Of a stretch of DNA of 64,000 nucleotides, positions 24,494 to 32,919 are shown piece after piece. Position 1 is the first letter of the stretch; each line of letters starts with the position of its first letter. The notes beneath the pieces are model-generated. The model was given only the letters and a program-made list of their open reading frames with translations, made no database searches and was not told the DNA's origin. A program made the position numbers and the translations under genes. This stretch comes from Ruminococcaceae bacterium UBA3215 (GTDB lineage Bacteria; Bacillota; Clostridia; Oscillospirales; Ruminococcaceae). Location: NCBI GenBank assembly GCA_002363155.1, contig DEWH01000027.1, positions 31,611 through 95,610 on the forward strand, in the 5' to 3' direction.

Positions 24494-26164
24494 TCAAGCG
24501 TTGACAAGCTCGTCCGCCCTTACAAGCGCGGTATCTATGTGGGAACAGAAATTATCTTCTCCGACTTCGGCATAAAGCCCCGCTTTCTGCATTATGTGCA
24601 TGGGCTGTTCGTTCACATGGGAAAATACTACCTTCACGCCCTCGCGCTCACAGCGCTTTACTATGCTGGAGAGCGCTTCAACTCCCGAAGCGTCGATAGC
24701 GGGAACATTTCTCATTCTGATTATCAGCACACTGATGTCCGTATCGTCAAGCATATACTTAAAACGTTCCGAAGCCGCAAAGAACATAGGACCGTTGATC
24801 TCGTAAACGCGCGTATGTGCAGGTATCTTCTTCCGCAGGATATTGTCCTCGTCCGTTTCCTCATCATCAACATCAACCCACGCGTGTGCTTCCGTAACAT
24901 CTGCCATTCGCTTCATGAAGAGTATCGCGGCAAGCACCATACCTACGCCTATTGCAACGACAAGATCGAATACAACTGTCAGTACCACGGTCACGACAAG
25001 CACGAAGATGTCGCTTTTGGGAGCAGTCTTGAACAGGTTTCTGATATTGCGCCAGCCGCACATATTGTATGCCACAACAAAAAGTATCGCCGCCATTGTC
25101 GGCATCGGTATCAGCGACGCATAAGGCATAAGCGCTATTATGATGATAAGTACGACGACGGAATGCACCATTCCCGCAACAGGTGTGCGCCCGCCGTTGC
25201 GGACATTCGCAGCTGTACGCGCTATCGCGCCGGTAGCCGGTATTCCGCCGAAAAGAGCCGAACCTATATTCGCGCACCCCTGTGCTATGAGCTCCATATT
25301 CGGGCGGTGCTTTGAACCTATCATACCGTCCGACACTACGCAGGAGAGCAGTGATTCCACCGATGCAAGTATAGCTATGGTGAACGCATCGGGTATCAGC
25401 TCGCGAACGCTGTCAAAGGTGATCTCCGGTATAGTGAGAGAAGGCAGAGCGGAAGATATCGTATAAAGATCGCCGATAGTGTTCACTTCCATGCCCGAAA
25501 GCGCAACTGCTGCCGAACAGACCACGACTGCGATAAGAGAAGCAGGTATCTTGTCAAGCTTTTTAGGCCATAATATCAGAATGGCAAGGGAGACGAGACC
25601 TATAAGTAACGCCTGCCAGTTGAACGTACCGATACAGCTTACTGCCTCTTTAAGCTTATCTATTGTTTCTATTGGGAAATTGGTGAATGTAAGCCCCATA
25701 AAATCCTTGAGCTGACCGATAGCGATAGTAACGGCGATGCCGAATGTAAAGCCTGCCGTTATAGTTCCGGGAATGTATTTTATCAGATTTCCGAATCTGC
25801 AGAATCCCATCACTACCATGATAAGTCCCGCCATTACGGTAGAGATTATAAGCCCGTTCATTCCCTGCCGCGCGACTATACCCGCGACGATAGTGGCGAA
25901 TGCCGCAGTAGGGCCGGCGATCTGAACACGGCTTCCGCCAAGGAATGCGACAATAAACCCGGCGATCATCGCAGTATAAAGACCCTGCTCCGGGTTCACT
26001 CCGGAAGCGAGCGCAAGTGCGATAGAAAGCGGGAGCGCGATAATAGCAACGATTATACCCGCAGTGATATCCTTGATAAGCTGCTGCTTTGAGTAATTCT
26101 TGATAACCGAAAAAAGTTTCGGTTTGAGCTTTTCCTCGGTAGGTTTGTTTACAGTAGTTCCCAT
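24494..26164 (-). CDS. SulP family anion transporter with STAS domain
   Basis: 556 residues. SulP membrane core with the signature stretch GIVVAIIALPLSIALALASG (about 35) and AGPTAAFATIVAGI, about 12 to 14 membrane segments, then a cytoplasmic STAS domain (about 440-550; VSVLIIRMRNVPAIDASGVEAL). SulP proteins move sulfate, bicarbonate or dicarboxylates; the substrate cannot be told from sequence. The DASG motif keeps the position that is phosphorylated in STAS regulators. RBS AAAGGAGATAAAAGAA. Confidence 0.93.
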   Translation of the reverse strand: MGTTVNKPTEEKLKPKLFSVIKNYSKQQLIKDITAGIIVAIIALPLSIALALASGVNPEQGLYTAMIAGFIVAFLGGSRVQIAGPTAAFATIVAGIVARQGMNGLIISTVMAGLIMVVMGFCRFGNLIKYIPGTITAGFTFGIAVTIAIGQLKDFMGLTFTNFPIETIDKLKEAVSCIGTFNWQALLIGLVSLAILILWPKKLDKIPASLIAVVVCSAAVALSGMEVNTIGDLYTISSALPSLTIPEITFDSVRELIPDAFTIAILASVESLLSCVVSDGMIGSKHRPNMELIAQGCANIGSALFGGIPATGAIARTAANVRNGGRTPVAGMVHSVVVLIIIIALMPYASLIPMPTMAAILFVVAYNMCGWRNIRNLFKTAPKSDIFVLVVTVVLTVVFDLVVAIGVGMVLAAILFMKRMADVTEAHAWVDVDDEETDEDNILRKKIPAHTRVYEINGPMFFAASERFKYMLDDTDISVLIIRMRNVPAIDASGVEALSSIVKRCEREGVKVVFSHVNEQPMHIMQKAGLYAEVGEDNFCSHIDTALVRADELVNA

Positions 26165-26195
26165 TTCTTTTATCTCCTTTTTTGATGCGTTTCAT

Positions 26196-26224
26196 ATTAT
26201 ACTACTGCACATGCCCATAATCAA
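26196..26224 (-). promoter_or_regulatory. Promoter of the sulP gene
   Basis: Minus strand TTGATT (26219-26224), 17-nt spacer, TATAAT (26196-26201). Confidence 0.7.
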
Positions 26225-26347
26225 GGATTATTTTCGTCTTGCCGGCATTTTTGTAGTCTTTCATATTTTTTGGGGGCTATGTTGAAAAAAATTAGGTTCT
26301 GATGTCGTTTCCGGCAAAATGTCAACAGCTCCTTTCCTGCACACAAA

Positions 26348-26377
26348 AAAGACGCAGGACTGTGATCCTGCGTCTTT
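26348..26377 (-). terminator. Terminator of the pseudophosphatase gene
   Basis: Perfect 12-bp stem AAAGACGCAGGA/TCCTGCGTCTTT with a 6-nt loop and T-runs on both sides. The GACGCAG core resembles the two surface-protein terminators. Confidence 0.85.
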
Positions 26378-26415
26378 TATATTCTGAACTTATTATCATT
26401 CCATGCATTTTACCG

Positions 26416-27162
26416 TCACGCAAGAAACATCTTTTTCAGGCGCCGGATACCCTCATTGCTGACGGAGAGTGTATTTCTGACATACTCGGTGATACTGCCG
26501 TATTCGATCTTCACACGGGTAAGTGCATATTCCAGCGGGTGTGAAGATATGATACCGGCAGTCGCCAGTCCCGGACGCATTTCCGTAAGCTTATGATTTT
26601 CCGGATCCTTGCCGGAAAGCATATACTCCTCGATTATCAGCTTTTCATGGAATCCGAGCACGGAAAGCAGCAATGCGGCAGCTACCCCTGTCTCGTCCTT
26701 GCCGAGATCATCGTGAAACAGCACGGTCCTGTCACCGTGTTCAAGAAGCAGCTCAAAGAACCGCTTGTACGCCCGGTTCGCAAGCTCCCCGAACAGCATA
26801 TCGGCATAGACCGCGGATTCGCTCGGAAATGATTCCCTATTTTTCTCGGTCTCCGGAACAAGCACCGGAAGATTGTAGTACTTCACACCGGGTATATCCG
26901 GGTCACGAAAATGCGCGGATTCGCGGGCACAGCGGAAGTCTATGACCGTCCGCACTTTATACTTGTCCGTAAGAAGGCGCAGATCTTCGCTTGTCGCACC
27001 GGCAAGCGTTCCCGAACGGATAAGCTTTCCGGGCAGAAGCCTTTTGCCCTCCGCATTCCTGTACCCGCTTATATCGCGGATATTCCTGACGCTGTCAAGA
27101 ATGATACGATGCTCGGACAAAAGCACTTCCCTTTTTTCCTGTGGCGGACGAACCTGTTTCAT
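26416..27162 (-). CDS. Tyrosine/serine phosphatase family protein without catalytic Cys and Arg (pseudophosphatase)
   Basis: 248 residues with the fold of the 'Y_phosphatase3' family: NIRDISGYRNAEGKRLLPGKL near the start, then RSGTLAG and TVIDFRCARE. The P-loop, normally HCxxGKDRTG, reads HDDLGKDETG (about residue 149): the nucleophile Cys is Asp and the phosphate-binding Arg is Glu. I checked both codons on the minus strand (GAT and GAG). Surrounding residues stay conserved and the frame is open, so it is not simple decay. It probably binds a ligand or partner rather than hydrolysing phosphate. RBS GAGGGGG. Confidence 0.8.
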   Translation of the reverse strand: MKQVRPPQEKREVLLSEHRIILDSVRNIRDISGYRNAEGKRLLPGKLIRSGTLAGATSEDLRLLTDKYKVRTVIDFRCARESAHFRDPDIPGVKYYNLPVLVPETEKNRESFPSESAVYADMLFGELANRAYKRFFELLLEHGDRTVLFHDDLGKDETGVAAALLLSVLGFHEKLIIEEYMLSGKDPENHKLTEMRPGLATAGIISSHPLEYALTRVKIEYGSITEYVRNTLSVSNEGIRRLKKMFLA

Positions 27163-27194
27163 AGCAGACCCCCTCGATAAACAGCCTTAAAGAA

Positions 27195-27226
27195 CTTTCC
27201 CCGACAGATAATCCTGCCGGGGAAAG
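27195..27226 (-). terminator. Strong hairpin downstream of the surface-protein relic
   Basis: CTTTCCCCGACAG with CTGCCGGGGAAAG, 12 of 13 paired, 6-nt loop. Likely the old terminator of the relic gene. Confidence 0.65.
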
Positions 27227-27256
27227 CCCTAATATTGAAGAAAAGAGTGGTGTCGG

Positions 27257-27367
27257 TCATTTTACCTTGACGTTTACAATATCGCCTGCAGCGACATTCG
27301 TCCACTTTCCGTCAACGTAAGCTTTAACGGCGCACTTGAATATCTTGTCTTTTAATAAATCTAAATA
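27257..27367 (-). pseudogene. C-terminal relic of a third surface protein
   Basis: The minus frame reads KDKIFKCAVKAYVDGKWTNV.. and ends VNVKVK, TGA. It matches the very end of surface protein 2 (YTYAVQALVDGEWTKVYKSD..VTVK). A stop codon lies just upstream in frame (27368-27370) and a phased-repeat promoter begins at 27376, so almost the whole gene between promoter and C-terminus has been deleted. Confidence 0.7.
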
Positions 27368-27375
27368 CTACAAAG

Positions 27376-27472
27376 ATTATAGCATATAAACCGCTCAAAA
27401 ACCGCTCAAACATCGTTATTGAACCGTTACTTTATGTGAAATTTATGTGAATATTCTATGTATTTCAAGTGA
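27376..27472 (-). promoter_or_regulatory. Promoter with 11-bp-phased direct repeats (copy 2 of 3)
   Basis: Minus strand: TATAAT at 27376-27381, 11 nt, TTTGAGC (27393-27399), 4 nt, TTTGAGC (27404-27410). A second cluster of GTGA units (plus strand) starts at 27436, 27447 and 27469, spaced 11 and 22 bp. It now faces only the relic. Confidence 0.65.
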
Positions 27473-27480
27473 AACGGCTT

Positions 27481-28185
27481 CTATTTTTCCCAGCCGAAAT
27501 ACTTAGGTATATCGGAAAGCTCCCCTACTATCCGAAGCTCTCTGAAATCTACCGCCGTCTTTCCGTATTTCTTTATCAGAAGGCTCTCCGCTCCGACATT
27601 GCGAAGCTCTGCCCGCATATACATCACAAGCTGTCTCAAAGATATCTGCTTGTCCTCCGCGCCGTTCCACAGCACTCTAATAAGCTCGCTGTTCGTGCAG
27701 AATCCGCCTTCCCTGTAAACGAGGCAGGCGAAAAGCTCGTCTGTACGGCGGTGGCTGAAATCAAGCAGTTTTCCGTCTATTCGCACCGAAAACGGACTGC
27801 ACTTTACCGTGAAACGCTCAACGGGCATCTCCGGCGGTATCCGCAGATGCGCAAGAGCCCGGCGGATATCCGATTCGTTCACCGGCTTTGTGAGGAATGC
27901 GCTCGGAAACACGTCATGCGCGCGGTAAGCGTATTCCGGGTGTCCCGTGACAAACACGATATTCAGCCTGCCGTAACGCTCCATGAGCAGTTCCGCCGCT
28001 TCTATCCCGCCCATTCCCGGCATCTCTATATCAAGAAAAGCTACCTGAACATCGTCGGTTATGAGCGAAAATGCTTCGTTCATATTCCGCGCGGTAAGAT
28101 GCGTCCCGCAGGGATCGATCCTCGTCAGCATATCTTTCATAAACCCGGTCACAGCCGGCTGATCGTCAACCGATATCGTTATCAT
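27481..28185 (-). CDS. Response regulator, CheY receiver plus SARP-type winged helix (first paralogue)
   Basis: 234 residues. Receiver domain: acidic pair DD (7-8), phospho-acceptor in FLDIEMPG (about 52), Thr in FVTGH, Lys in TKPVNESDI. The C-terminal 110 residues (FTVKCSPFSVRIDGKLLDFS..RRTDELFACLVYREGGFCTN, quoted in part) form a winged helix of the SARP/OmpR class without a BTAD domain (COG3947-like). Such domains bind direct repeats 11 bp apart. It lies 101 nt after its paralogue, separated by hairpins, and is probably in the same operon as the kinase. Confidence 0.85.
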   Translation of the reverse strand: MITISVDDQPAVTGFMKDMLTRIDPCGTHLTARNMNEAFSLITDDVQVAFLDIEMPGMGGIEAAELLMERYGRLNIVFVTGHPEYAYRAHDVFPSAFLTKPVNESDIRRALAHLRIPPEMPVERFTVKCSPFSVRIDGKLLDFSHRRTDELFACLVYREGGFCTNSELIRVLWNGAEDKQISLRQLVMYMRAELRNVGAESLLIKKYGKTAVDFRELRIVGELSDIPKYFGWEK

Positions 28186-28189
28186 CTCT

Positions 28190-28280
28190 GCCTCCCCTGC
28201 TGCGCTTACGCGCTTGTCTTTGCAGACAGCACAAGGGCTGCGCGCCCTTGACCTGCGGCAGCGTGACGCTGCACCCTATC
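28190..28280. repeat. Three small hairpins between the two response regulators
   Basis: GCAGCG/CGCTGC, CAAGGGC/GCCCTTG and GCGC..GCGC stems occur within 90 bp. A similar cluster (CAAGGGC/GCCCTTG, CCAGCC/GGCTGG, GCGC/GCGC) lies at 54124-54200 downstream of guaB. They may be REP-like elements or processing sites. Confidence 0.5.
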
Positions 28281-28286
28281 TTAATG

Positions 28287-28988
28287 TTACAGCCAGCCGA
28301 ACTCGTCGGGAATGCTTTCAAGCGAACCTTCATAGTCTATCCGCATCATCTCTATCCCGAGCTTGCCGTACTTCTTCACGATAACGGAACTTACACCCGC
28401 TTCGGTAAGGCAGTCCCTCATATCCATAGTGAGCTGGCGCAGCGCACCGCCCTTGTCCGGATCACCGTCATAAAGAATGCCAAGCAGCTCTCCCGTGGTG
28501 CAGTATGCGCCGTTTTTGTACACGAGGTATGCAAACAGCTCGTTCGTTTTGTTGCGCTTGAATGTAAAAGTCTCGCCGTTCACATATACGGTAAACGGGC
28601 TGCATCGTACCAATACCGGGCTTTTCTTCTTTTCTATCGGTACCCGCAGCCGTGTCAGAGCTTTCTCTATATCACGCTCATACACCGGCTTGGCAAGAAA
28701 TGCGCTTGCAGCCACATCGTAAGAACGGAAAGCGTATTCCGGGTGACCGGTGACAAAAATTATGTTCAGCATCGGAAAACGCTTCTGAAGCAGTTCCGCG
28801 CCTTCTATCCCGTCAATTCCCGGCATTTCTATATCAAGGAACGCTATCTGTGTCTCATCGGTTATAAGTCCGAGCGCTTCGGTCATATTATTTGCTATAA
28901 TATGCGTGCCGTCCGGGTCTATATGCGTCAGCATCACCTGCATAAGCTCCGCTGCGCCCTTCTGATCGTCAATTGATATCGTCACCAT
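28287..28988 (-). CDS. Response regulator, CheY receiver plus SARP-type winged helix (second paralogue)
   Basis: 233 residues with the same layout as its neighbour: IDDQ (7-10), FLDIEMPG with the phospho-Asp (about 52), FVTGH, AKPVYERDI, then a winged helix (FTVYVNGETFTFKRNKTNEL). Its first 20 bases overlap the end of the histidine kinase gene, so kinase and regulator are translationally coupled. It is the primary partner by position. The two regulators are about half identical, pointing to tandem duplication followed by divergence. Confidence 0.88.
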   Translation of the reverse strand: MVTISIDDQKGAAELMQVMLTHIDPDGTHIIANNMTEALGLITDETQIAFLDIEMPGIDGIEGAELLQKRFPMLNIIFVTGHPEYAFRSYDVAASAFLAKPVYERDIEKALTRLRVPIEKKKSPVLVRCSPFTVYVNGETFTFKRNKTNELFAYLVYKNGAYCTTGELLGILYDGDPDKGGALRQLTMDMRDCLTEAGVSSVIVKKYGKLGIEMMRIDYEGSLESIPDEFGWL

Positions 28989-30366
28989 TTTCCATGATGC
29001 CTCTCTCCCTGAATATTATTGTCGCAGTCGTTCCGTTCTTTGACGGCGTTATATCAAGCTCCGCATTGTTCATTGATCTGAGCCGCGCCCGGACATTCCC
29101 TATGCCGATCCCCTTGCGGGCTTTCTGCTGAGGAGTGATGTTGCTTTCGCCGAATCCTTCGTCCTGCACTTCGATAATGATCGTGTCCTTTTTGCGGCGT
29201 GTTCTTATCCACACCGTACCCCCGCTTTCACGGGTAGCTATGCCGTGGCGGACCGCATTCTCAACAAGCGGCTGGACTGTAAGCGGCGGGATAAAGAAAT
29301 CATCGCTCTCGATATCGTATTCGACATTGAGCCGGTCACCGAAATTCTGCTGTTCAAGCGAAAGGTACGCTTCGATAGATGCCATTTCGCGGTCAAAGCT
29401 TATCTTCTGCGTATTTCCCAGCGCTTCAAAGTTGGAACGCAGATAAAGCGAGAAATTCGTGATGCTCTCGTACACTTCCGGATAGTTCACGCACTGTGAG
29501 CGTATCGCCATAAGCGAGTTGTTGATGAAATGAGGCTGTATCTGCGCCATAAGCGTCTCGTTCTTGCTCTGTTCAAGCGCAAGGTCACTTTCAGCAAGCC
29601 GGCGCTTCGTTTCTTCAAGATCCATCGCCGCCTGCAAAGTAACTTCCGCCTTGTACTTCTCATACATGATATAGAGTATGAGCGCGGTGACCGAAGCCGA
29701 GATGTTGTTGAAGCTTACGCCCGTATATACAAAATTGAATATGAACGCAACAAGCGGAATGACCGAGGCTGTTACAGCAGCCTTTTTCAGAAAGCTGTCG
29801 ATCTTTTTCCGGTTGATTACTGCAACCACGATTATGAACAAAAAGGAAACTATCGTAGTGTAATACCACACATTATAAAGCTCTCCGCGGTGATAGCGGT
29901 TGTCTTCATCAAAATAATACAGCAGTTTATTGAACGGAGTTGTGAACAGAAGCGCAAGACACGGTATCTGAAGAAGCTGAACTCCTGTCACGGCATAGGC
30001 GAGCTTCTTCATGCCGTTTTTCTTTGCGATCTCATTCTTTATCAGCTGAAGAAAAAATAGTGTCTGGAAAGCTCCGACAAAAAAATATCCGAGCTCGGAA
30101 ACAGATTTCAGAATTATTCCCGAACGGCTTGTATCTCCGCTTCCCAATGCACAGCCAACATCGAACAGATTGTACAGGAAGATAGCGCAGTAGAACGTGA
30201 TGATCTCATTTGTAAGCGGGATATGTATCCTGCTTCCGCCTTCCTTGACCGCATATTTGCCGAGAAAAAGCGAGAATATCATAATAAGCAGGAAAACACT
30301 GTTCCACAGCTCTATGACTGCCTGTGTGTAATCAAGTATTCCGATACGCTGTATAAATTCTTCCAT
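28969..30366 (-). CDS. LytS-like sensor histidine kinase (His_kinase PF06580 class)
   Basis: 465 residues. About seven membrane helices (residues 15-230), a coiled-coil linker, then the PF06580 phospho-acceptor region AQIQPHFINNSLMAIRSQC (about 285) and an HATPase with PLVENAVRHGI, DEGFGESN and KGIGIGNVRARL. Kinases of this class sense peptides or envelope state. Usually they pair with LytTR regulators; here both adjacent regulators carry SARP-type DNA-binding domains. Upstream lies a phased-repeat promoter, which suggests autoregulation. Confidence 0.9.
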   Translation of the reverse strand: MEEFIQRIGILDYTQAVIELWNSVFLLIMIFSLFLGKYAVKEGGSRIHIPLTNEIITFYCAIFLYNLFDVGCALGSGDTSRSGIILKSVSELGYFFVGAFQTLFFLQLIKNEIAKKNGMKKLAYAVTGVQLLQIPCLALLFTTPFNKLLYYFDEDNRYHRGELYNVWYYTTIVSFLFIIVVAVINRKKIDSFLKKAAVTASVIPLVAFIFNFVYTGVSFNNISASVTALILYIMYEKYKAEVTLQAAMDLEETKRRLAESDLALEQSKNETLMAQIQPHFINNSLMAIRSQCVNYPEVYESITNFSLYLRSNFEALGNTQKISFDREMASIEAYLSLEQQNFGDRLNVEYDIESDDFFIPPLTVQPLVENAVRHGIATRESGGTVWIRTRRKKDTIIIEVQDEGFGESNITPQQKARKGIGIGNVRARLRSMNNAELDITPSKNGTTATIIFRERGIMENGDDIN

Positions 30367-30463
30367 TTTCTTTTCCTTTTTCTTTGTGCGGTATTGCCTT
30401 TAAATAATCCTGCACTTCCCCGCCGGAAGGTCATGTACAGAAAAAAAGTTATACTTCATTAAC

Positions 30464-30550
30464 ATTATAGCATATAAACCGTTCAAAAACCGCTCAAATT
30501 TCAGCCTCTTTAGTGACAATTATCTGAATATTTTGTGACAGAAATGTGAA
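30464..30550 (-). promoter_or_regulatory. Promoter with 11-bp-phased direct repeats (copy 3 of 3), upstream of the kinase
   Basis: Minus strand: TATAAT at 30464-30469, 11 nt, TTTGAAC (30481-30487), 4 nt, TTTGAGC (30492-30498). GTGA units on the plus strand start at 30513, 30535 and 30546 (22 and 11 bp). The rest of the gap (30551-30772) holds no gene I can support. Confidence 0.65.
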
Positions 30551-30772
30551 TTAACGTTTTCCGGAAAGATCAGCTTACTGAGTGACGCAAATCACATAAA
30601 AATCACAAGTCCGAGAAATGTCAGCGGACCCGCAGTATTGCCCCTGCACCGACAAGCTTAAACGGCATCAGCAGGATAAAGAATATAACAGGATCGAAAA
30701 CGCATGCCCGGACCGGTGCGGCTCCGCGCAGTCTGTCCGCTGCGGTGTGCATAAACGGAAAAAATGTGTAAG

Positions 30773-30801
30773 TTGACAATCCCGCGGCTATATGATAAAA
30801 T
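30773..30801 (+). promoter_or_regulatory. Promoter of the lipoprotein/acetyltransferase operon
   Basis: TTGACA (30773-30778), 17-nt spacer, TAAAAT (30796-30801). Confidence 0.75.
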
Positions 30802-30836
30802 AGCTTTACGATATGCCCACAGACAGAGGAAAAGCA

Positions 30837-31793
30837 ATGAAAAGAAAAACAATGATATGTGCGCTGCTGGCATCGTGTTTTATGATAACGGGCTGCGATG
30901 CAGGAAAGATCATAGACAGCGCTTCCGGGCTTACAAAAAGCCTTTTCTCACACGAGGAAAAGGAATATGACAGCATACCGGAGCGCTGGCGGAACGAACA
31001 CGTCTCCGATTATACGGCGGCAAAACAGGCAATGGACGCCCTGCTCTCTTCGGCAGATGCCGGAGATAAAGAAGCTTTTGCGAAGAATTTCACTTCCGGT
31101 CTGCGCGGGAGTAGCGGATTCGACAAGCTTATAGACGATTTCTTCGCATCATACCCCGGAGGAATGTCAGAAGCCGAACGAAATGACGGACCGGTCTCCG
31201 GAGGAGGTTCTTACAGAGACGGAAACAGTAGAAAAGGCGGTTCCGCGTCTTCCGAATTAATGCTGAACGGCAAATGGTTCTATATAATACTGTCCTTCTG
31301 CTGCGAAAATACCGCCGAACCGGAAAATGTCGGCGTCGAATCCTTTATGATAATGAATCTCGAAGCTATGGCTGTGCATCAGGATATCTACAGCCGTGAC
31401 TGCCTGCACTACGATGACATTCATCTGATGTGCGATATCCGCAGCAGCGGCGAGGTCAATGCACGGCTCATTAACGGCAATGCATTTTTATGGACGGATA
31501 CCGATACTCCAAAGCTCACCGAAAACGAAATGAGAGAACTTCTGACAGAGTACCGGGATCTTTATGCTCCGGAAGTAAGAGAAAAAATCGGGAAAGCAAA
31601 CGCAGAGCAGAAATTCTTCAACCAGACCGGCTATGATTATTATTATGAGCTTGAACCGGAAAACGGGGAGCCGAGATACGCTCATATCTGCGCCAATTCC
31701 CCTTACGGCAGTATAATCAATGCATATTTATGCACCGCCGATGATCAGTTCTATGACGACCCGCTTTGCCCGTTTATAAAGCCGACAGAGTAA
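30837..31793 (+). CDS. Lipoprotein, DUF5104-like
   Basis: 318 residues. MKRKTMICALLASCFMITGC is a lipoprotein signal with lipobox ITGC (Cys 20). The first half (AKQAMDALLSSADAGDKEAF..FFASYPGG) has the layout of DUF5104 lipoproteins; the second half is divergent. Function unknown, extracytoplasmic. The ATG at 30837 follows GAGGAAAAGC. It is the first gene of a plus-strand group, 16 nt before the acetyltransferase gene. Confidence 0.65.
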   Translation: MKRKTMICALLASCFMITGCDAGKIIDSASGLTKSLFSHEEKEYDSIPERWRNEHVSDYTAAKQAMDALLSSADAGDKEAFAKNFTSGLRGSSGFDKLIDDFFASYPGGMSEAERNDGPVSGGGSYRDGNSRKGGSASSELMLNGKWFYIILSFCCENTAEPENVGVESFMIMNLEAMAVHQDIYSRDCLHYDDIHLMCDIRSSGEVNARLINGNAFLWTDTDTPKLTENEMRELLTEYRDLYAPEVREKIGKANAEQKFFNQTGYDYYYELEPENGEPRYAHICANSPYGSIINAYLCTADDQFYDDPLCPFIKPTE

Positions 31794-31809
31794 AAAACCG
31801 GAGGAGAAT

Positions 31810-32481
31810 ATGAATTACAGAATAATCGACAAGGAAAAATACTACCGGAAAGGTGTGTACAGGCATTTCACCGAAGACTGCAAATGCTCTGTATCAATGA
31901 CAGCAAGAATAGATGTCACAGATACGGTCAGGCTCTCAAAACAGAGAAACACCAAATTCTACATAGATTTCCTGTACGTTCTCACCAAAGTTCTCAACTC
32001 CCGTGACGACTATAAAATGTCGTATCTGTGGCAGTCAGATGAGCTTATCTGCTACGATGTGATTAATCCCACACAGTACATCTTCCACGAAGATACCGAG
32101 ACCTGCACGCCCGTTTACTCCCGTTATTATGATGATTACGAAACGTTTTACCGCTGTGCGCTCGACGATATAGAAAAAGCAAAGCAGACGAGAGAGTACG
32201 GTCTTGATGCGGAAAATCACCCGAACTGGTTCGACGCTTCCTATGTTTCATGGCTCTCATACGACAGTCTGAATGTCGAACTGCCGGACGGTTATCTGTA
32301 CTTTCTGCCGATCGTGAACTGGGGCAGATACAGAGAGGAAAACGGAAGGCTTATGATGCCTGTGACAGTACGGCTTAACCATGCCGTTGCAGACGGATTC
32401 CTTATCGCTAATGTGTTCAGACTTATCGAAAAGGAGCTTACCGCATTCACAGAAGAAATGCACGCAAAAGATAATGACTGA
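31810..32481 (+). CDS. Chloramphenicol-acetyltransferase-like O-acetyltransferase
   Basis: 223 residues, the usual length of trimeric CatA enzymes. The catalytic motif NHAVADGF near the C-terminus matches HHAVCDGFH of CAT, retaining the His general base and the structural Asp. N-terminal KEKYYRKGVYRHFTED also fits. Many gut Clostridia carry such homologues whose substrate is not chloramphenicol, so resistance is not claimed. RBS GGAGGAGAAT. The stop overlaps the start of the VOC gene. Confidence 0.85.
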   Translation: MNYRIIDKEKYYRKGVYRHFTEDCKCSVSMTARIDVTDTVRLSKQRNTKFYIDFLYVLTKVLNSRDDYKMSYLWQSDELICYDVINPTQYIFHEDTETCTPVYSRYYDDYETFYRCALDDIEKAKQTREYGLDAENHPNWFDASYVSWLSYDSLNVELPDGYLYFLPIVNWGRYREENGRLMMPVTVRLNHAVADGFLIANVFRLIEKELTAFTEEMHAKDND

Positions 32482-32881
32482 GGTGACAGCATTGAAATTC
32501 AATTCACTGATACCCGAACTTACTGTCCGCGACATAGAAGCATCACGGAAATTCTATGTCGATATACTTGGTTTCAGAATAGAATATGAGCGCCCGGAAA
32601 ACAAGTTCATATTCCTGTCGCTGGAAGGCAGTCAGATAATGCTTGAACAGGAAAACGGACACTGGAACACCGGCAGTCTCGAATACCCCTACGGGCGCGG
32701 CATAAATCTCGAAATAACCGTTTCCGATACAGAAAGTATGTACCGGAATATCATTGAGAAAGGCATAAAACCGTTCCGCGAGTTAAGCACTGACCGTTAT
32801 GACTGCAGCGGTACAGATATCGTGCAGAAACAGTTTCTGATACAGGACCCGGACGGCTATCTGCTGAGATTTACGGATTGA
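32474..32881 (+). CDS. VOC family protein (glyoxalase/bleomycin-resistance fold)
   Basis: About 135 residues: LIPELTVRDIEASRKFYVDI, IMLEQENG and FLIQDPDGYLLRF are the hallmarks of the vicinal-oxygen-chelate fold (bleomycin-binding or glyoxalase-like). Two starts are possible: ATG at 32474, overlapping the stop of the previous gene, or TTG at 32492 which has a better GAGGTGA site. Substrate is unknown. Sits between two acetyltransferase genes. Confidence 0.85.
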   Translation: MTEVTALKFNSLIPELTVRDIEASRKFYVDILGFRIEYERPENKFIFLSLEGSQIMLEQENGHWNTGSLEYPYGRGINLEITVSDTESMYRNIIEKGIKPFRELSTDRYDCSGTDIVQKQFLIQDPDGYLLRFTD

Positions 32882-32919
32882 GATCAAGCGAAGATGCGGT
32901 CATAACAGCGGAGAAAACT

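Noticed and set aside
30600..30770. Minus-strand stretch ending FILLMPFKLVGAGAILRVR
   Set aside because: Could be a membrane-protein remnant, but it has no start, no neighbour support and no recognisable family.
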